Made by a program: the position numbers and the translations under genes
In this document: piece by piece, positions 7,761 through 8,403 of the stretch
Layout of the letters: every line of letters begins with the position of its first letter
Numbering within the stretch: the first letter of the stretch is position 1
DNA from: Eubacteriales Family XIII. Incertae Sedis bacterium
Lineage (GTDB): Bacteria; Bacillota; Clostridia; Peptostreptococcales; Anaerovoracaceae
Assembly: GCA_031263335.1 (NCBI GenBank)
Contig: JAISGB010000073.1
Coordinates: forward strand, 1 to 8,403
Reading direction: 5' to 3'
DNA: 8,403 bases
Notes under the pieces: model-generated
What the model was told of the DNA's origin: nothing
Databases searched by the model: none
What the model saw: only the letters and a program-made list of their open reading frames with translations

Positions 7761-7789
7761 TGATATAACAGCCGAAGGTTGTTATATCA
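7761..7789. repeat. Near-perfect 13-bp hairpin joined to repeat copy 2
   Basis: TGATATAACAGCC (7761-7773), loop GAA, then GGTTGTTATATCA (7777-7789) forms a 13-bp stem on the plus strand with one G-T wobble. The right arm runs directly into repeat copy 2 (ATCATAAATG begins at 7786), so the two palindromes share bases and cannot both form at once. Each arm also contains TGATATAAC, one base from an extended -10, on opposite strands. It lies between divergent genes, so a terminator role is unlikely, and no U-run follows it directly. Confidence 0.7.
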
Positions 7790-7822
7790 TAAATGCGGAG
7801 CGTCAGCGCAGTCATTTATGAT
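7782..7822. repeat. Palindromic intergenic repeat, copy 2
   Basis: The arms ATCATAAATG (7786-7795) and CATTTATGAT (7813-7822) are perfect 10-bp complements around the 17-nt loop CGGAGCGTCAGCGCAGT. Against copy 1 the arms are identical, the left flank TTAT is shared, and the loop differs at two positions, both T/C transitions. It ends 9 nt before the -35 box of the plus-strand gene and could act as an operator there. Confidence 0.75.
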
Positions 7823-7831
7823 GCGTGTTTT

Positions 7832-7860
7832 TTGACTTTCCCGTTCGCATCCGGTATCTT
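7832..7860 (+). promoter_or_regulatory. Sigma-A-type promoter for the small plus-strand gene
   Basis: A -35 box TTGACT (7832-7837, five of six consensus bases) is separated by exactly 17 nt from a -10 box TATCTT (7855-7860, four of six). Transcription would start near 7867, giving a leader of about 27 nt before the ATG at 7894. Spacing and position agree with the start chosen for that gene. Predicted only. Confidence 0.55.
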
Positions 7861-7893
7861 ATGAACATATCCTGCATGGAAACGGAGGCGGAG

Positions 7894-8283
7894 ATGGGTA
7901 TTTTTGAGGGATTTCCCTTTGTCAACAAGGAAGAACGCGAACGCCGCGCGAGGGAATTCAACGAACGGGTGTTCCCTTTCGGCGTCGAGACGCAACGGGA
8001 GGCGGTGAAGGGCTTGCTGACCGAGCTGATCCCCGCAAGCCCGCACAAGCCGGACATCCTGCTCTTCGCATTCATCGTCGCGAAGGACGCCTACACGGCA
8101 AAAGGCAAAGGGACGCAGGGGATCGACGCGGCGCACAGGGCATTGGATCGCGCGTTACGGAAGGGCGAACGCGAAAAAGCGCTGATCTTGGCCGCAGTGC
8201 AAGCGGACGCAGAGATCACAACATTGGACGCCTACCCCACAGCGGAACAAGTTCGCGCGAAAGCGGAACACCAAATCAAATAG
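7894..8283 (+). CDS. Hypothetical 129-residue charged helical protein
   Basis: I do not recognise a family. The ATG at 7894 is chosen because GGAGG (7884-7888) lies 5 nt upstream. In-frame starts at 7825, 7861 and 7876 lack a ribosome site, and the first two lie at or before the predicted transcription start. The protein begins MGIFEGFPFVNKEERERRAR and is rich in Lys, Arg and Glu, with probable helices at about 12-25, 33-46, 77-103 and 116-127. One moderately hydrophobic stretch, ILLFAFIVAKDAY (55-67), is too short and polar for a clear membrane segment. There is no signal peptide, Cys/His cluster or nucleotide-binding motif. GC-rich codon use resembles that of the neighbours, which supports a real gene. 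It is divergent from the xseA operon with its own promoter, so co-regulation is not implied. A soluble cytoplasmic protein is inferred; its role is unknown. Confidence 0.75.
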   Translation: MGIFEGFPFVNKEERERRAREFNERVFPFGVETQREAVKGLLTELIPASPHKPDILLFAFIVAKDAYTAKGKGTQGIDAAHRALDRALRKGEREKALILAAVQADAEITTLDAYPTAEQVRAKAEHQIK

Positions 8284-8311
8284 GCAGTATAAAATAAAAT
8301 CATAACAATTC

Positions 8312-8373
8312 AACAGTCGCGATAGTTTTGATGCAGTCCGGGTTCTAAGTTCGCAACCAATAGCGTGACTGTT
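8312..8373. other. AT-rich 3' tail with imperfect long-loop inverted repeat
   Basis: The 120 nt after the small gene hold no complete gene. AACAGTCGCG (8312-8321) can pair with CGTGACTGTT (8364-8373) over 10 bp including one G-T pair; after one mismatch two more pairs follow. The loop is about 40 nt and contains a minor GGTT/AACC pairing (8341-8344 with 8355-8358). The region just before it (8288-8310) is A-rich. On the minus strand the stem would follow a TAA at 8372-8374 and lead into a T-rich stretch, so it may be a weak terminator for a gene entering from the right. No tRNA or known riboswitch fold was recognised. Confidence 0.3.
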
Positions 8374-8403
8374 AACCGAACGCGGCGATGTCCGTGAAGA
8401 GCG

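Noticed and set aside
7667..7822. CRISPR array
   Set aside because: There are only two units, each internally palindromic over its whole length, with one irregular spacer that contains further hairpins and no cas genes nearby.
7761..7833. Rho-independent terminator formed by the hairpins and the T-run at 7828-7833
   Set aside because: No gene on either strand ends here; both flanking genes start from this region. The T-run lies 5 nt past the copy 2 stem and overlaps the predicted -35 box of the plus-strand gene.

Overview
The window is moderately GC-rich (close to 60% by eye) and almost entirely coding. It suggests a Gram-positive anaerobe of the class Clostridia or a relative: the order xseA-xseB-ispA-dxs-tlyA is a hallmark of Clostridia/Bacilli chromosomes, the genes overlap tightly, purine-rich Shine-Dalgarno sites are visible, and isoprenoids are made by the MEP route. 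I cannot name a genus. Nothing points to a phage, plasmid or insertion sequence.

Region 1 (1-7611, minus strand): six genes in transcription order are xseA, xseB, ispA, dxs, tlyA and mutS. mutS runs off the left edge without its 3' end. Junctions are very close: xseA to xseB 64 nt, xseB/ispA overlapping by 8 nt, ispA to dxs 3 nt, dxs/tlyA overlapping by 4 nt (GTGA), tlyA to mutS 13 nt. This looks like one polycistronic unit, probably transcribed from an extended -10 promoter near 7666-7674. It combines DNA maintenance (exonuclease VII, MutS), isoprenoid precursor synthesis (Dxs, IspA) and rRNA 2'-O-methylation (TlyA). In most related genomes nadK/argR/recN follow tlyA; here mutS does.

Region 2 (7612-7893): a 282-nt divergent intergenic region holds the most unusual structure in the window. 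It has two copies of a palindromic repeat (arms ATCATAAATG / CATTTATGAT around a 17-nt GC-rich loop that differs by two transitions), a near-perfect 13-bp hairpin sharing its right arm with copy 2, and a weaker bulged stem. The outer flank of copy 1 also forms the likely promoter of the xseA operon. A separate sigma-A-like promoter faces the other way.

Region 3 (7894-8403, plus strand): a small gene for a 129-residue charged, soluble, mostly helical protein of unrecognised family, then a 120-nt AT-rich tail with an imperfect inverted repeat and possibly the last codons of another minus-strand gene.

I see no convincing novel system such as a defence locus, CRISPR, retron or toxin-antitoxin pair. 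The points worth following are the palindromic repeat family that carries promoter sequence, the unknown small protein beside it, the mutS placement and an insertion in Dxs.
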